A stretch of 64,000 bases of DNA from an uncultured Bacteroidota bacterium (GTDB taxonomy: Bacteria > Bacteroidota > Bacteroidia > Flavobacteriales > Flavobacteriaceae), in contig CACMZR010000002.1 of NCBI GenBank assembly GCA_902618245.1, positions 212,305 to 276,304 of the forward strand, given 5' to 3'. Made by a program: the position numbers and the translations under genes. Below, in pieces: positions 1 through 7,748 of this stretch (positions within the stretch are counted from its first letter, which is position 1; every line of letters begins with the position of its first letter). The notes beneath the pieces were generated by a model, which saw only the letters and a program-made list of their open reading frames with translations, searched no databases and was not told the origin of the DNA.

Positions 1-2
1 TT

Positions 3-665
3 TATCAAAATAACATTGAGTATTTAAATGGTAAAAACGCTGATCTTATGGTTCCTGTTTTTATAATCCATTATTTACCAAATGGAGTAATAGGAATTTT
101 AATAGTATCTATTTTGTCTGCAGCAATGTCATCTTTAAGTTCAACAATCAACTCTCTTTCTGCAGTATCCATGGAAGACTTTGTTAAAAGATTTTACCCA
201 AAAATTTCGGATGAAAAATATGTTCAAAGTTCTCGGATTCTTTCCCTTTTTTGGGGTTTAACGTGTCTATTTTTAGCCTTTTTTGCAGGTAAAATTGAAG
301 GGACTGTAATTGAAGTTATTAATAAAATAGGTTCTGTTTTTTTTGGTCCTATTCTAGGTGTTTTTATTTTGGCCATACTTACAAAAAAAACTCATGCGAT
401 TGGGGCTAATATTGGTCTCTTTTTTGGAGTTGGTCTAAATATCTTTTTATGGTTATACGTTCCCGAAATTTTTTGGTTTTGGTGGAATGCTATAGGGTGT
501 CTAATCACTTTTGGTATTGGGGTTCTTGTAAGTGTTTTAATTAAACCCGTTACAACTAGTAAAGAAATCATAACCTACTCCGCAGGAAAACGTGAAGTAA
601 TAATACTTTTTGGATACTTCCTTCTAATTGTGGTCATAAGTAGTTTGATAAGTAAGCTATTTTAA
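3..665 (+). CDS. Sodium/solute symporter (SSS family), C-terminal part
   Basis: The frame is open from the first bases of the window, so this is the last 221 residues of a longer gene. About six hydrophobic segments are visible. The first contains a small-residue, Ser-rich stretch (AAMSSLSSTINSLS) typical of the SSS core, where sodium and substrate bind. SSS proteins take up sugars, organic acids or amino acids with sodium across the inner membrane. A glycerate kinase starts 4 bases after the stop, so the two are probably co-transcribed and the substrate may be linked to glycerate or a sugar acid; that link is inferred from position only. An ATG at position 48 lies inside the protein and is not the real start. 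Confidence 0.85.
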   Translation, partial: YQNNIEYLNGKNADLMVPVFIIHYLPNGVIGILIVSILSAAMSSLSSTINSLSAVSMEDFVKRFYPKISDEKYVQSSRILSLFWGLTCLFLAFFAGKIEGTVIEVINKIGSVFFGPILGVFILAILTKKTHAIGANIGLFFGVGLNIFLWLYVPEIFWFWWNAIGCLITFGIGVLVSVLIKPVTTSKEIITYSAGKREVIILFGYFLLIVVISSLISKLF

Positions 666-669
666 AATT

Positions 670-1794
670 ATGAAAATTCTTATTATACCAGACTCATTTA
701 AAGGATGCTTATCTGCAAAACAAGTTGCTAATGCAATTGAAAAAGGTATTCAAGATATATATCCTAATCTAGAGGTTGATAAATTTCCGTTTTCAGACGG
801 TGGTGAAGGTGCCATAGATATTTTAGCTGCAAAGAATTTAGGTTCTTTAATTACAATTAAAACTGAAAATGCTTTAGGGGAAAAAATTAAAGCTAAATAT
901 TTACTATTCCATAACAAAAAAAGTGCTTGGATTGAGCTTTCCCAGGCTTCAGGAATAATGCATATTGATGAAAATGAGCTTAATATTCTCAGAGCCTCAA
1001 CATACGGAACAGGCGTTTTGATAAAACATGCTCTTGACTCAGGCTGTCAAGAAATTATTTTAGGTGTTGGGGGTAGTGCCACCAACGATGCTGCAGCCGG
1101 AATATTTCAGGCTTTGGGTGGAAGCTTACTGGACAAAAAGGGAAAACAGATTGAAAAGGGAGGGGCTGACCTGCACAGACTAGTTAGTATAATAGATCCC
1201 AAAATAAATAAATGTACCACGTGGAAAATAGCTTGTGATGTAATAAATCCTTTAATTGGTAAAAATGGTGCTTCAGCTATATATGGCCCTCAAAAGGGAG
1301 CTTCTGAGGATGAAATTAAAATTTTAGAAAACAGTTTATTAAATTTTTCTAAAGTAATTAAGGAGCATACTGGCAAATCAATTTCAAAAATAGAGGGTGG
1401 AGGCGCTGCTGGTGGGGTTGCTGCAGGAATGTTTGGCTTTTTTAATGCGAAACTGTTTTCTGGATTTACAATTTTGTCAGAAATTTTTGATCTCGAATCT
1501 CAAATCCAAAGTGCTGATTTAATATTTACAGGTGAGGGAAAAATTGACTCTCAATCTTTAAATGGTAAACTTATAGGTAGGTTAGGAAGGCTAGCTAAAG
1601 AAAATAAAATCCCAGTAATATGTCTAGTCGGTTCAAAAGAAAAAGGATTAGAGAAGAAATTTTATGAGCATGGATTGACAAAAGTTTTTTCAATCCAAAA
1701 AGAACATATGACAGTTGAACAATCAAAATCAATTGCATCTAAATTATTATCTGAAACAGCAAGTAAAGTTTTAGGATATTATATTGAAAAGTAA
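670..1794 (+). CDS. glxK: Glycerate kinase (GlxK/GarK family)
   Basis: The 374-residue protein has the full length of the glycerate kinase type 1 family, which phosphorylates D-glycerate with ATP and feeds it into lower glycolysis. Visible family signatures are the N-terminal IPDSFKGCLSA segment, SDGGEGA near residue 45, GVGGSATNDAAAG near residue 138, GGGAAGG near residue 243 and the TGEGKID segment near residue 288. It follows the symporter gene by 4 bases and is convergent with atpG, whose stop lies 2 bases beyond. Members differ in making 2- or 3-phosphoglycerate and the sequence alone does not settle which. Confidence 0.92.
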   Translation: MKILIIPDSFKGCLSAKQVANAIEKGIQDIYPNLEVDKFPFSDGGEGAIDILAAKNLGSLITIKTENALGEKIKAKYLLFHNKKSAWIELSQASGIMHIDENELNILRASTYGTGVLIKHALDSGCQEIILGVGGSATNDAAAGIFQALGGSLLDKKGKQIEKGGADLHRLVSIIDPKINKCTTWKIACDVINPLIGKNGASAIYGPQKGASEDEIKILENSLLNFSKVIKEHTGKSISKIEGGGAAGGVAAGMFGFFNAKLFSGFTILSEIFDLESQIQSADLIFTGEGKIDSQSLNGKLIGRLGRLAKENKIPVICLVGSKEKGLEKKFYEHGLTKVFSIQKEHMTVEQSKSIASKLLSETASKVLGYYIEK

Positions 1795-1795
1795 A

Positions 1796-2659
1796 CTAAC
1801 CTTCTAGGGCTTCTGCTCCACCAACTATTTCAAGAATTTCGTTTGTAATAGCGGCCTGTCTAGCCTTATTATAAGTCAATTTAAGTTGATCTCTTAGTTC
1901 AGTAGCATTGTCGGTTGCCTTGTGCATCGCAGTCATTCTTGCTCCATGCTCACTTGCAAAGGAATCACGTAAAGCCTTAAAAAATTTTATACTAAGGGCT
2001 TTTGGCAGGAGTTCATTTACAATTTCAGACTGGCTGGGTTCAAATATATAATCTTGCCTTTTCAGACTTTTTTCATCTAAATTCTCTGCTATAGGTAAAA
2101 ATGTTTCTGTCTCTACAATTTGAGTAGCCGCGTTCTTAAACCTGTTATAAACTAAAATAATTTCATCATACAATTCTTTTTTAAAACTGTCCATTATCTC
2201 TTTAGAAATTTCGTCTGCCTTTTCATAATTTAAATCATCAAAAATATAATCGTGAGTAGAAATTATTTTTTCTTTCTTTCCTAAAACTTCTGATCCCTTT
2301 TTCCCAATAGTAATTAATGAGACTTTTTTATCGGAAAATTCTTCAATAATAAGCTGCCTCGTCTTTTTTATAACGTTAGAATTAAATGCACCACATAATC
2401 CACGATTTGATGTAATTGCTACTAATAAAATTGAATTTTTTTCACGAACAGAAACAAAAGGACTGTTCATATCAGGCTCTAATGAGGAGCTTAAATTTTG
2501 AATTAAATTGTTTAGTGCAGAGGAATAGGGCCGCATTGAGGTTATTGCATCTTGTGCTTTTTTAAGTTTTGCTGCTGATACCATTTTCATTGCACTAGTT
2601 ATTTGCATCGTTGAAGAAACTGATACAATTCTATTTCTTATTTCCTTAAGGTTTGCCAT
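1796..2659 (-). CDS. atpG: ATP synthase F1 gamma subunit
   Basis: The protein has 287 residues, the usual length of the gamma subunit, the rotating central shaft of F1. The N-terminal helix (LKEIRNRIVSVSSTMQITSAMKMVSAAKLKKA) and the C-terminal helix ending in ITNEILEIVGGAEAL are the conserved coiled-coil halves of the shaft. The middle holds the Rossmann-like part with SNRGLCGAFN near residue 85. It is the last gene of the leftward atpB-E-F-H-A-G cluster and starts 3 bases after atpA. The beta and epsilon genes are not in the window, as is common in Flavobacteriia, where atpD and atpC lie elsewhere. Confidence 0.97.
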   Translation of the reverse strand: MANLKEIRNRIVSVSSTMQITSAMKMVSAAKLKKAQDAITSMRPYSSALNNLIQNLSSSLEPDMNSPFVSVREKNSILLVAITSNRGLCGAFNSNVIKKTRQLIIEEFSDKKVSLITIGKKGSEVLGKKEKIISTHDYIFDDLNYEKADEISKEIMDSFKKELYDEIILVYNRFKNAATQIVETETFLPIAENLDEKSLKRQDYIFEPSQSEIVNELLPKALSIKFFKALRDSFASEHGARMTAMHKATDNATELRDQLKLTYNKARQAAITNEILEIVGGAEALEG

Positions 2660-2662
2660 AGT

Positions 2663-4240
2663 TTATTCAAATTCAGCAGCAGTTCCTTTTGCAACAGCGT
2701 TTAGTGTATCAAGTGCTTGGTCTGAAAGTTTACCCGCTTTTAAATCCTCTAAACATTTTTTATGTTTTGCTTTTAATTTATTCAAGAATGAAATTTCAAA
2801 ATCTTTAACTTTTTCAACTGGAACAGATCTTAAAAGATTCTTTGAACCGGCGTAAATTATTGCTATTTGTTCTTCAACAGTAAATGGATCGTTTTGAGCT
2901 TGTTTTAAAATTTCTACATTTCTTTTCCCTTTTTCAATAACGTTCAAAGTAGCTGTGTCAAGATCTGATCCAAATTTGGCAAATGCTTCTAATTCACGAA
3001 ACTGTGCTTGATCAAGTTTAAGAGTCCCAGCAACTTTTTTCATTGATTTTATCTGAGCTGACCCGCCTACTCTTGATACTGAGATTCCGACGTTTATTGC
3101 AGGACGAACTCCTGAGTTAAATAAATCGGATTCCAAGAAAATTTGTCCATCTGTAATAGATATAACGTTTGTAGGAATGTAAGCAGAGACATCCCCTGCT
3201 TGGGTCTCAATAATTGGTAAAGCTGTAAGGGATCCTCCCCCTTTTACTTTATTATTTAAAGCTGAGGGTAAATCATTCATACCTTTAGCTATTCCGTCAT
3301 CAGAAATAATTTTTGCAGCTCTTTCCAATAATCGTGAATGTAAGTAAAAAACGTCTCCTGGATAAGCTTCACGGCCAGGAGGTCTCCTTAGAAGTAGTGA
3401 TACTTCTCTATATGCGACTGCTTGTTTTGATAGATCGTCATAGATTATTAATGCTGGTCTGCCTGTATCTCTAAAATATTCTCCGATTGCAGCACCTGCG
3501 AAAGGGGCATATACTTGCATAGGCGAGGGATCTGAGGCATTAGCAGCTACAATAGTTGTATAAGCCATTGCTCCCTTATCCTCCAAAATTTTTGAGATTG
3601 CTGCAACAGTAGATGCTTTTTGACCAATAGCAACGTAAATACAATATACCGGATCACCTGCATCAAAGAACTCTTTTTGATTTAAAATAGTATCGATACA
3701 AACTGTGGTTTTTCCTGTTTGTCGGTCACCTATTACCAATTCTCTTTGACCTCTTCCTATTGGTATCATCGCGTCAATTGACTTTATTCCTGTTTGTAGA
3801 GGTTCATTTACTGGTTGCCTAAATACTACTCCAGGTGCTTTTCTCTCAAGTGGCATTTCAAATAGTTCTCCTTGTATAGGTCCTTTGCCATCTATCGGTT
3901 TACCTAGGGTATTAAGCACCCTTCCTACAACATTTTCTCCGACATTAATAGAAGCAATACGTTGTGTTCTTTTAACTGTGTCGCCTTCTTTTACCTCTTT
4001 AGATGAGCCAAGTAAAACTACACCTACATTGTCTTCCTCTAGATTTAATACCATCCCCTCTAGTCCTGTTTGAAAAGAAACTAATTCACCATATTGGGCA
4101 TTAGATAATCCATATACCCGAGCAATTCCATCGCCAATGTTAAGAACTGTGCCAACTTCATCCATTTTAGAATTTAAGCTTAGGCCTTCTAATTGTTTTT
4201 TTAAAATAGCTGAAACTTCAGCTGGTTTAATATCTGACAT
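2663..4240 (-). CDS. atpA: ATP synthase F1 alpha subunit
   Basis: The 525-residue protein is the non-catalytic nucleotide-binding subunit of F1. The P-loop GDRQTGKT is at residues 171-178, and the alpha-subunit segments AIGQKASTV and [29 protein letters not shown] follow. I chose the ATG at 4240 (MSDIKPAEV) over a TTG two codons upstream because homologues begin at this point. It sits between atpH (15 bases upstream) and atpG. Confidence 0.97.
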   Translation of the reverse strand: MSDIKPAEVSAILKKQLEGLSLNSKMDEVGTVLNIGDGIARVYGLSNAQYGELVSFQTGLEGMVLNLEEDNVGVVLLGSSKEVKEGDTVKRTQRIASINVGENVVGRVLNTLGKPIDGKGPIQGELFEMPLERKAPGVVFRQPVNEPLQTGIKSIDAMIPIGRGQRELVIGDRQTGKTTVCIDTILNQKEFFDAGDPVYCIYVAIGQKASTVAAISKILEDKGAMAYTTIVAANASDPSPMQVYAPFAGAAIGEYFRDTGRPALIIYDDLSKQAVAYREVSLLLRRPPGREAYPGDVFYLHSRLLERAAKIISDDGIAKGMNDLPSALNNKVKGGGSLTALPIIETQAGDVSAYIPTNVISITDGQIFLESDLFNSGVRPAINVGISVSRVGGSAQIKSMKKVAGTLKLDQAQFRELEAFAKFGSDLDTATLNVIEKGKRNVEILKQAQNDPFTVEEQIAIIYAGSKNLLRSVPVEKVKDFEISFLNKLKAKHKKCLEDLKAGKLSDQALDTLNAVAKGTAAEFE

Positions 4241-4255
4241 AATCAATTATCTTTA

Positions 4256-4798
4256 TTACACACTATTTGAGGTCAATTTTGCCTTAAATGTTTTGAGCTT
4301 ATAAGCTAAACTTGAATTAAACTCCATATCACCAATTTTTAAAATAAAACCCCCTAACAAACTTTTGTCAATTTTATTTGAAATATATATTTTTTTACCT
4401 GAGAAATCCGTTAGTTTATTGTGAATTTGTTTTTCAAGGTTTTGAGTTAGGGGAATTGCTGAAATAACTGTGGCGTTCAATTCTCCTTGCTGTTCTGAAA
4501 ATAATTGTATATAACTTTTTGCTACTTCTCTCAATAAAAAAAGGCGGTTATTGGAAGTTAAAAGATTTAATAACTTTTTAGTAACATCAGAAGAATTTGG
4601 AACTATTGATCTAAGAATAGATTGTTTTTTTGTGTTCGGCAAAAATGGATTACTAAGAAGCCTACTTAGATGTATACTGCTATCATACAATTCTATTAAT
4701 CCTTGCATTTCCTTAGCTACTTTATCTGAAAATTTATTTTCATTTGCATAAGCCAAGGTTGCCTTCGCATAACGAAATGCTGTTCTTGTTGGTCTCAT
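4256..4798 (-). CDS. atpH: ATP synthase F1 delta subunit
   Basis: The 180-residue product matches the delta/OSCP family, which joins the top of F1 to the b-subunit stalk. The N-terminal helical domain opens with the typical RYAKATLAYA segment. The C-terminal part carries the conserved pattern DKSLLGGFILKIGD (about residues 143-156), corresponding to the family signature near the end of the protein. It lies between atpF (5 bases before) and atpA in the same operon. Confidence 0.95.
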   Translation of the reverse strand: MRPTRTAFRYAKATLAYANENKFSDKVAKEMQGLIELYDSSIHLSRLLSNPFLPNTKKQSILRSIVPNSSDVTKKLLNLLTSNNRLFLLREVAKSYIQLFSEQQGELNATVISAIPLTQNLEKQIHNKLTDFSGKKIYISNKIDKSLLGGFILKIGDMEFNSSLAYKLKTFKAKLTSNSV

Positions 4799-4803
4799 TT
4801 CGT

Positions 4804-5304
4804 CTATTTAAAATCTGTTTCTTTCAACAAATCATTTACTAAATTCATCTGTTTATCCTTATTTTCTAGTTCTTTATTAATAACTTTTTCAGCAATATCG
4901 ATAGCTATTGAACCAACTTGATTTTTAAGTTCTTTTAAAGCTGCCCTTTTTTCGCTTTGAATTGTTTCTTGTGCTTGTGATAGAATTTTTTCAGTCTCAT
5001 TTAGAGCTTCTTTTTTTGCGTCACTTATGATCTGATTTTTTGTTTTTAAAGCTTCTTTTAAAAGGATTTCTTTTTCCTTTCGTGCTTCTTTCAATAAACG
5101 CTTATTTTCACTTTGAAGATTTTCCAGCTGAGTACGAGCCTTCTCGGCAGAATCTAGGGCATTTTTTATTGAAACCTCACGCTCGTTTACGGCATTCAAA
5201 ATTGGTTTCCATGCAAACTTTCTAAGTAATAAAAATAATCCTATAAAGATTGCCGATTGCCAAAAAAATAGCCCTAATGAAAATTCACTAATTAATTTTT
5301 CCAT
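4804..5304 (-). CDS. atpF: ATP synthase F0 b subunit
   Basis: The 166-residue protein has one N-terminal membrane helix (about residues 9-30) followed by a long charged, Lys/Glu/Ala-rich helix of about 120 residues that should form the dimeric peripheral stalk. The segment RKFAWKPILNAVNERE just after the membrane helix is the classic b-subunit signature. It lies between atpE and atpH. Confidence 0.95.
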   Translation of the reverse strand: MEKLISEFSLGLFFWQSAIFIGLFLLLRKFAWKPILNAVNEREVSIKNALDSAEKARTQLENLQSENKRLLKEARKEKEILLKEALKTKNQIISDAKKEALNETEKILSQAQETIQSEKRAALKELKNQVGSIAIDIAEKVINKELENKDKQMNLVNDLLKETDFK

Positions 5305-5336
5305 TGTAAAATATCGCTTTAACCAAAAAATCTTTT

Positions 5337-5528
5337 TTAAACAGCAAATAAAGCTGCAAATCCAATCCCTTCTACAAGGGCAGCAGCAATTAACATTGCT
5401 GTTTGAATTTTACCATAGGCATCTGGCTGACGTCCAATAGCTTCCATTGCGGAACCACCGATTCTACCAATACCCATTCCTACACCGATTACAACTAAAC
5501 CGGCGCCTACCATTACTGGAATTTCCAT
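5337..5528 (-). CDS. atpE: ATP synthase F0 c subunit
   Basis: The 63-residue hairpin of two membrane helices forms the rotor ring. The polar loop RQPDA is at residues 33-37, and the ion-carrying carboxylate is Glu53 in the second helix (ALVEGIGF). The first helix is Gly-rich (GVGMGIGRIGG), as needed for tight packing. I see no clear sodium-binding pattern, so proton coupling is likely. It lies between atpB and atpF. Confidence 0.96.
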   Translation of the reverse strand: MEIPVMVGAGLVVIGVGMGIGRIGGSAMEAIGRQPDAYGKIQTAMLIAAALVEGIGFAALFAV

Positions 5529-5579
5529 ACTATGAGTTTTAAATTAAACATTCCTTTTTTCACAATTAAGTGTTTTGTT

Positions 5580-6680
5580 TCAATGATGCTCATGATCCTC
5601 GGCAGCAAAGCCAAAATAAAGAGCAGATAGCATCGTAAATATGTAGGCCTGTAATAAGGCAACTAATAATTCAATAATCGAAATTGCAAAAGCTAGTCCA
5701 AAGGATAAAGGGCTCCCTAACCAACTTTTAAATATAAACATTAAACCTATTAGGCTCATCAATACAATGTGACCAGCTTGCATATTCGCATATAATCTAA
5801 TCAATAATGAAAATGGTTTTATGAAAATACCTAATAGCTCAATTGGAATTAATATTATATAAAGTGGGATTTTTGAATACCATTTCATTGAGTTTCCTAA
5901 AGGGTCTAAAATATGAAACCAATAGGTTTTTGTTCCTGTTATATTTGTAATTAAAAAAGTTAAAAGTGCTAGACCAAATGTAACTGCGATGTTTCCTGTC
6001 ACATTTACCCCTAAAGGAGTAAGTCCTAAAAGATTTAAAAACCAGATAAAAAAGAAAACCGTTAAAAGGAAATTCATATAATAAGAATATTTTTTTTCAC
6101 CAATATTAGGTCTGGCAATCTCATCACGGACATAAAGCACTATAGGCTCAAAAAAACGACCAATTCCTTTTGGTATACCTTGATTCTCTTTATAGGATTT
6201 TGCTAAACTAGCAAAAAGAAAAAACATAAGGAATGCTATTATTAGCATACTAACAACTCCCTTTGTAATTGATAAATCTAAAGGTAATTTATTAGTTGGA
6301 TGGTTGTTCTCGTCATAATTAATTGTACCTTCTGAATCGGTCTTATATATCTTGCTATGTTCTAACTTGTAGTAACTCGATCCCTTTTTCACAACACCTT
6401 CACCGTGCTTGAGTTCAGAAGAAGAAAATACCTTTAGCCCTTCATCCCAAAGAATTACAGGCAGAGGTATTCCTACATATACATGCTTGCCTAAATTATT
6501 TGTAAAAGAAAAAAGACTAAAGTCATGTGCATCTTCCAAATGGTGTGAGATGTAATTTTTAATTTCTGTTTTTAAATCTTTTCCTGATTGATTTTCTTTT
6601 GCTAGTGATGTTAGAGAAGTAAAAAAAAATGCAAACACGTAAAGTGGAATAGCGTTGGCTTTTTTTAGCATATACAGCAT
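5580..6680 (-). CDS. atpB: ATP synthase F0 a subunit, extended form
   Basis: The protein forms the proton channel of F0. The essential Arg lies in SLLIRLYANMQAGH at about residue 295. At 366 residues it is about 100 longer than the E. coli subunit, because of an N-terminal extension with a signal-peptide-like segment (residues 9-27), a His/Asp-rich stretch (ISHHLEDAHDF) and a hydrophilic region to about residue 140. Such extensions are usual in Bacteroidota a subunits. The C-terminus is His-rich (AAEDHEHH). An in-frame ATG three codons downstream (6671) is an alternative start. A promoter-like element lies just upstream at 6709-6743. Confidence 0.95.
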   Translation of the reverse strand: MLYMLKKANAIPLYVFAFFFTSLTSLAKENQSGKDLKTEIKNYISHHLEDAHDFSLFSFTNNLGKHVYVGIPLPVILWDEGLKVFSSSELKHGEGVVKKGSSYYKLEHSKIYKTDSEGTINYDENNHPTNKLPLDLSITKGVVSMLIIAFLMFFLFASLAKSYKENQGIPKGIGRFFEPIVLYVRDEIARPNIGEKKYSYYMNFLLTVFFFIWFLNLLGLTPLGVNVTGNIAVTFGLALLTFLITNITGTKTYWFHILDPLGNSMKWYSKIPLYIILIPIELLGIFIKPFSLLIRLYANMQAGHIVLMSLIGLMFIFKSWLGSPLSFGLAFAISIIELLVALLQAYIFTMLSALYFGFAAEDHEHH

Positions 6681-6708
6681 AAGATAATTATAAAAATTCC
6701 TAGCGTTG

Positions 6709-6743
6709 CAAATGTATAGCTTTAGTATAAATAAAGAAACAAA
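6709..6743 (-). promoter_or_regulatory. Putative promoter of the atpBEFHAG genes
   Basis: On the minus strand the sequence reads TTTG, a spacer of 23 bases, then TACATTTG (6709-6716). This fits the Bacteroidota consensus TTTG-N(17-23)-TAnnTTTG. The atpB start lies 29 bases beyond the -7 element, so the ATP synthase genes probably have their own promoter downstream of the sprE-bactofilin-atpI block. Confidence 0.55.
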
Positions 6744-6803
6744 TTACCGGATTTTTAGATTTGTTTTTAAAGAAAACTGAAATATAATTAAGCTAAGTTA
6801 TAA

Positions 6804-7162
6804 CTAGGTATCAAAACTTTTAATTAAAATCAAAATTTCTGAGATCAAGCCTAATAAATAAGGTACAAAAAACACTAAAAACTTTTCTTTTGATATAAAA
6901 CCATCTGCCTTTAATTCTGGCTGAAAAATTAAAAAATAGATAATTAATTTTAGAGCAACTGTACAAAGGTAGATATTTGTTAAATTACTTTTTTTTTTAT
7001 TCCATAATTTAATGAGTATATCGCTATTGTCGATAATATTGCATTAATTATATAGCTTTTTACTAAAAAAGCTTTTTCAACTTCGAAAAAATTGAACTGA
7101 AGTGCAAAAAATAAGCACATTACAATAATTGGCATAATAACATAAGATAGAAAAGTCTTCAT
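6804..7162 (-). CDS. DUF6168-like membrane protein, frameshifted at an A10 run
   Basis: As read, the frame from ATG 7162 stops at 6980 after IKKKVI, just behind a run of ten A on the coding strand (T10 at 6989-6998). Reading one extra base at that run (equal to a -1 slip) continues without a stop to 6804. The result is a 119-residue protein with four hydrophobic segments and a C-terminal part reading FLVFFVPYLLGLISEILILIK, which I recognise as the end of the DUF6168 membrane family found beside flavobacterial ATP synthase genes. The start lies 5 bases after the atpI stop. The break may be a real mutation, a homopolymer sequencing error, or slippage during expression. No function is known to me. 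Confidence 0.75.
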
Positions 7163-7167
7163 AGCTA

Positions 7168-7380
7168 TTACCAAAAACTTTTACTTTGCCTATAAATAAT
7201 CCAGATTGTAATGATTGTGCCAATACTCGACAAAATCAAAACAAATCTTTGTTCAGAATAAGGGTATAAGTTATCTAAGTATTTTCCCAGTTTCACACTA
7301 CCCCAAATGATTATTGCAATTTGAAATGCTAAACTAGAGAACATTAGCCATTGGTTCTTCGGCTTTCTTCTCTTGTTCAT
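7168..7380 (-). CDS. atpI: AtpI/AtpZ-type ATP synthase assembly protein
   Basis: The small protein (70 residues) has two membrane helices (about residues 11-29 and 42-62) separated by GKYLDNLYPYSEQ, the GxxLD-type pattern of the AtpI/AtpZ family. Family members help assemble the c ring and may carry Mg or Ca. The gene sits directly before the DUF6168-like gene and atpB. Its first 47 bases overlap the end of the bactofilin gene in another frame. Confidence 0.85.
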   Translation of the reverse strand: MNKRRKPKNQWLMFSSLAFQIAIIIWGSVKLGKYLDNLYPYSEQRFVLILSSIGTIITIWIIYRQSKSFW

Positions 7381-7747
7381 CTAAACTATTTAATTTTTTA
7401 ACCCCATCTTCAGCGGAATGCATCGAACAATTAGCATTGAAAATTGACCCTGATTCAACAATCAGTTTTTGGATTTTCACTTTACCCTTCACATTTGAAC
7501 CTGTTTTTAAATTCAATGTCCCAGAGACTGTCAATTCTCCATCAAATTTTCCTTCAACATCAGCATTACCACAAAGTATTTTTCCAATAACATCAGATTC
7601 TTTTCCTAAAATAACTTTACCTGTAGTAACTACTTCGCCTTCTACATTCCCATCTATTCTTATATCAGTCTTTGACTTTATATTACCCTTAAGTGTGGTA
7701 TTCTTTTCAATTTTGCTGTAGTGTCCGTTGTTTTCAATTCCTTTCAT
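7334..7747 (-). CDS. Bactofilin (polymer-forming cytoskeletal protein)
   Basis: The 137-residue protein has a central region (about residues 18-105) of short right-handed beta-helix repeats with regular Gly and Val spacing (SKTDIRIDGNVEGEV, KVILGKESDVIGKI, GNADVEGKFDGELTV, LKTGSNVKGKVKI). This is the hallmark of bactofilins, which polymerise without nucleotide and act in cell shape or as scaffolds. The tails are polar and probably disordered. It follows sprE by 1 base, and its C-terminal tail is encoded in the overlap with atpI. Confidence 0.9.
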   Translation of the reverse strand: MKGIENNGHYSKIEKNTTLKGNIKSKTDIRIDGNVEGEVVTTGKVILGKESDVIGKILCGNADVEGKFDGELTVSGTLNLKTGSNVKGKVKIQKLIVESGSIFNANCSMHSAEDGVKKLNSLDEQEKKAEEPMANVL

Positions 7748-7748
7748 T

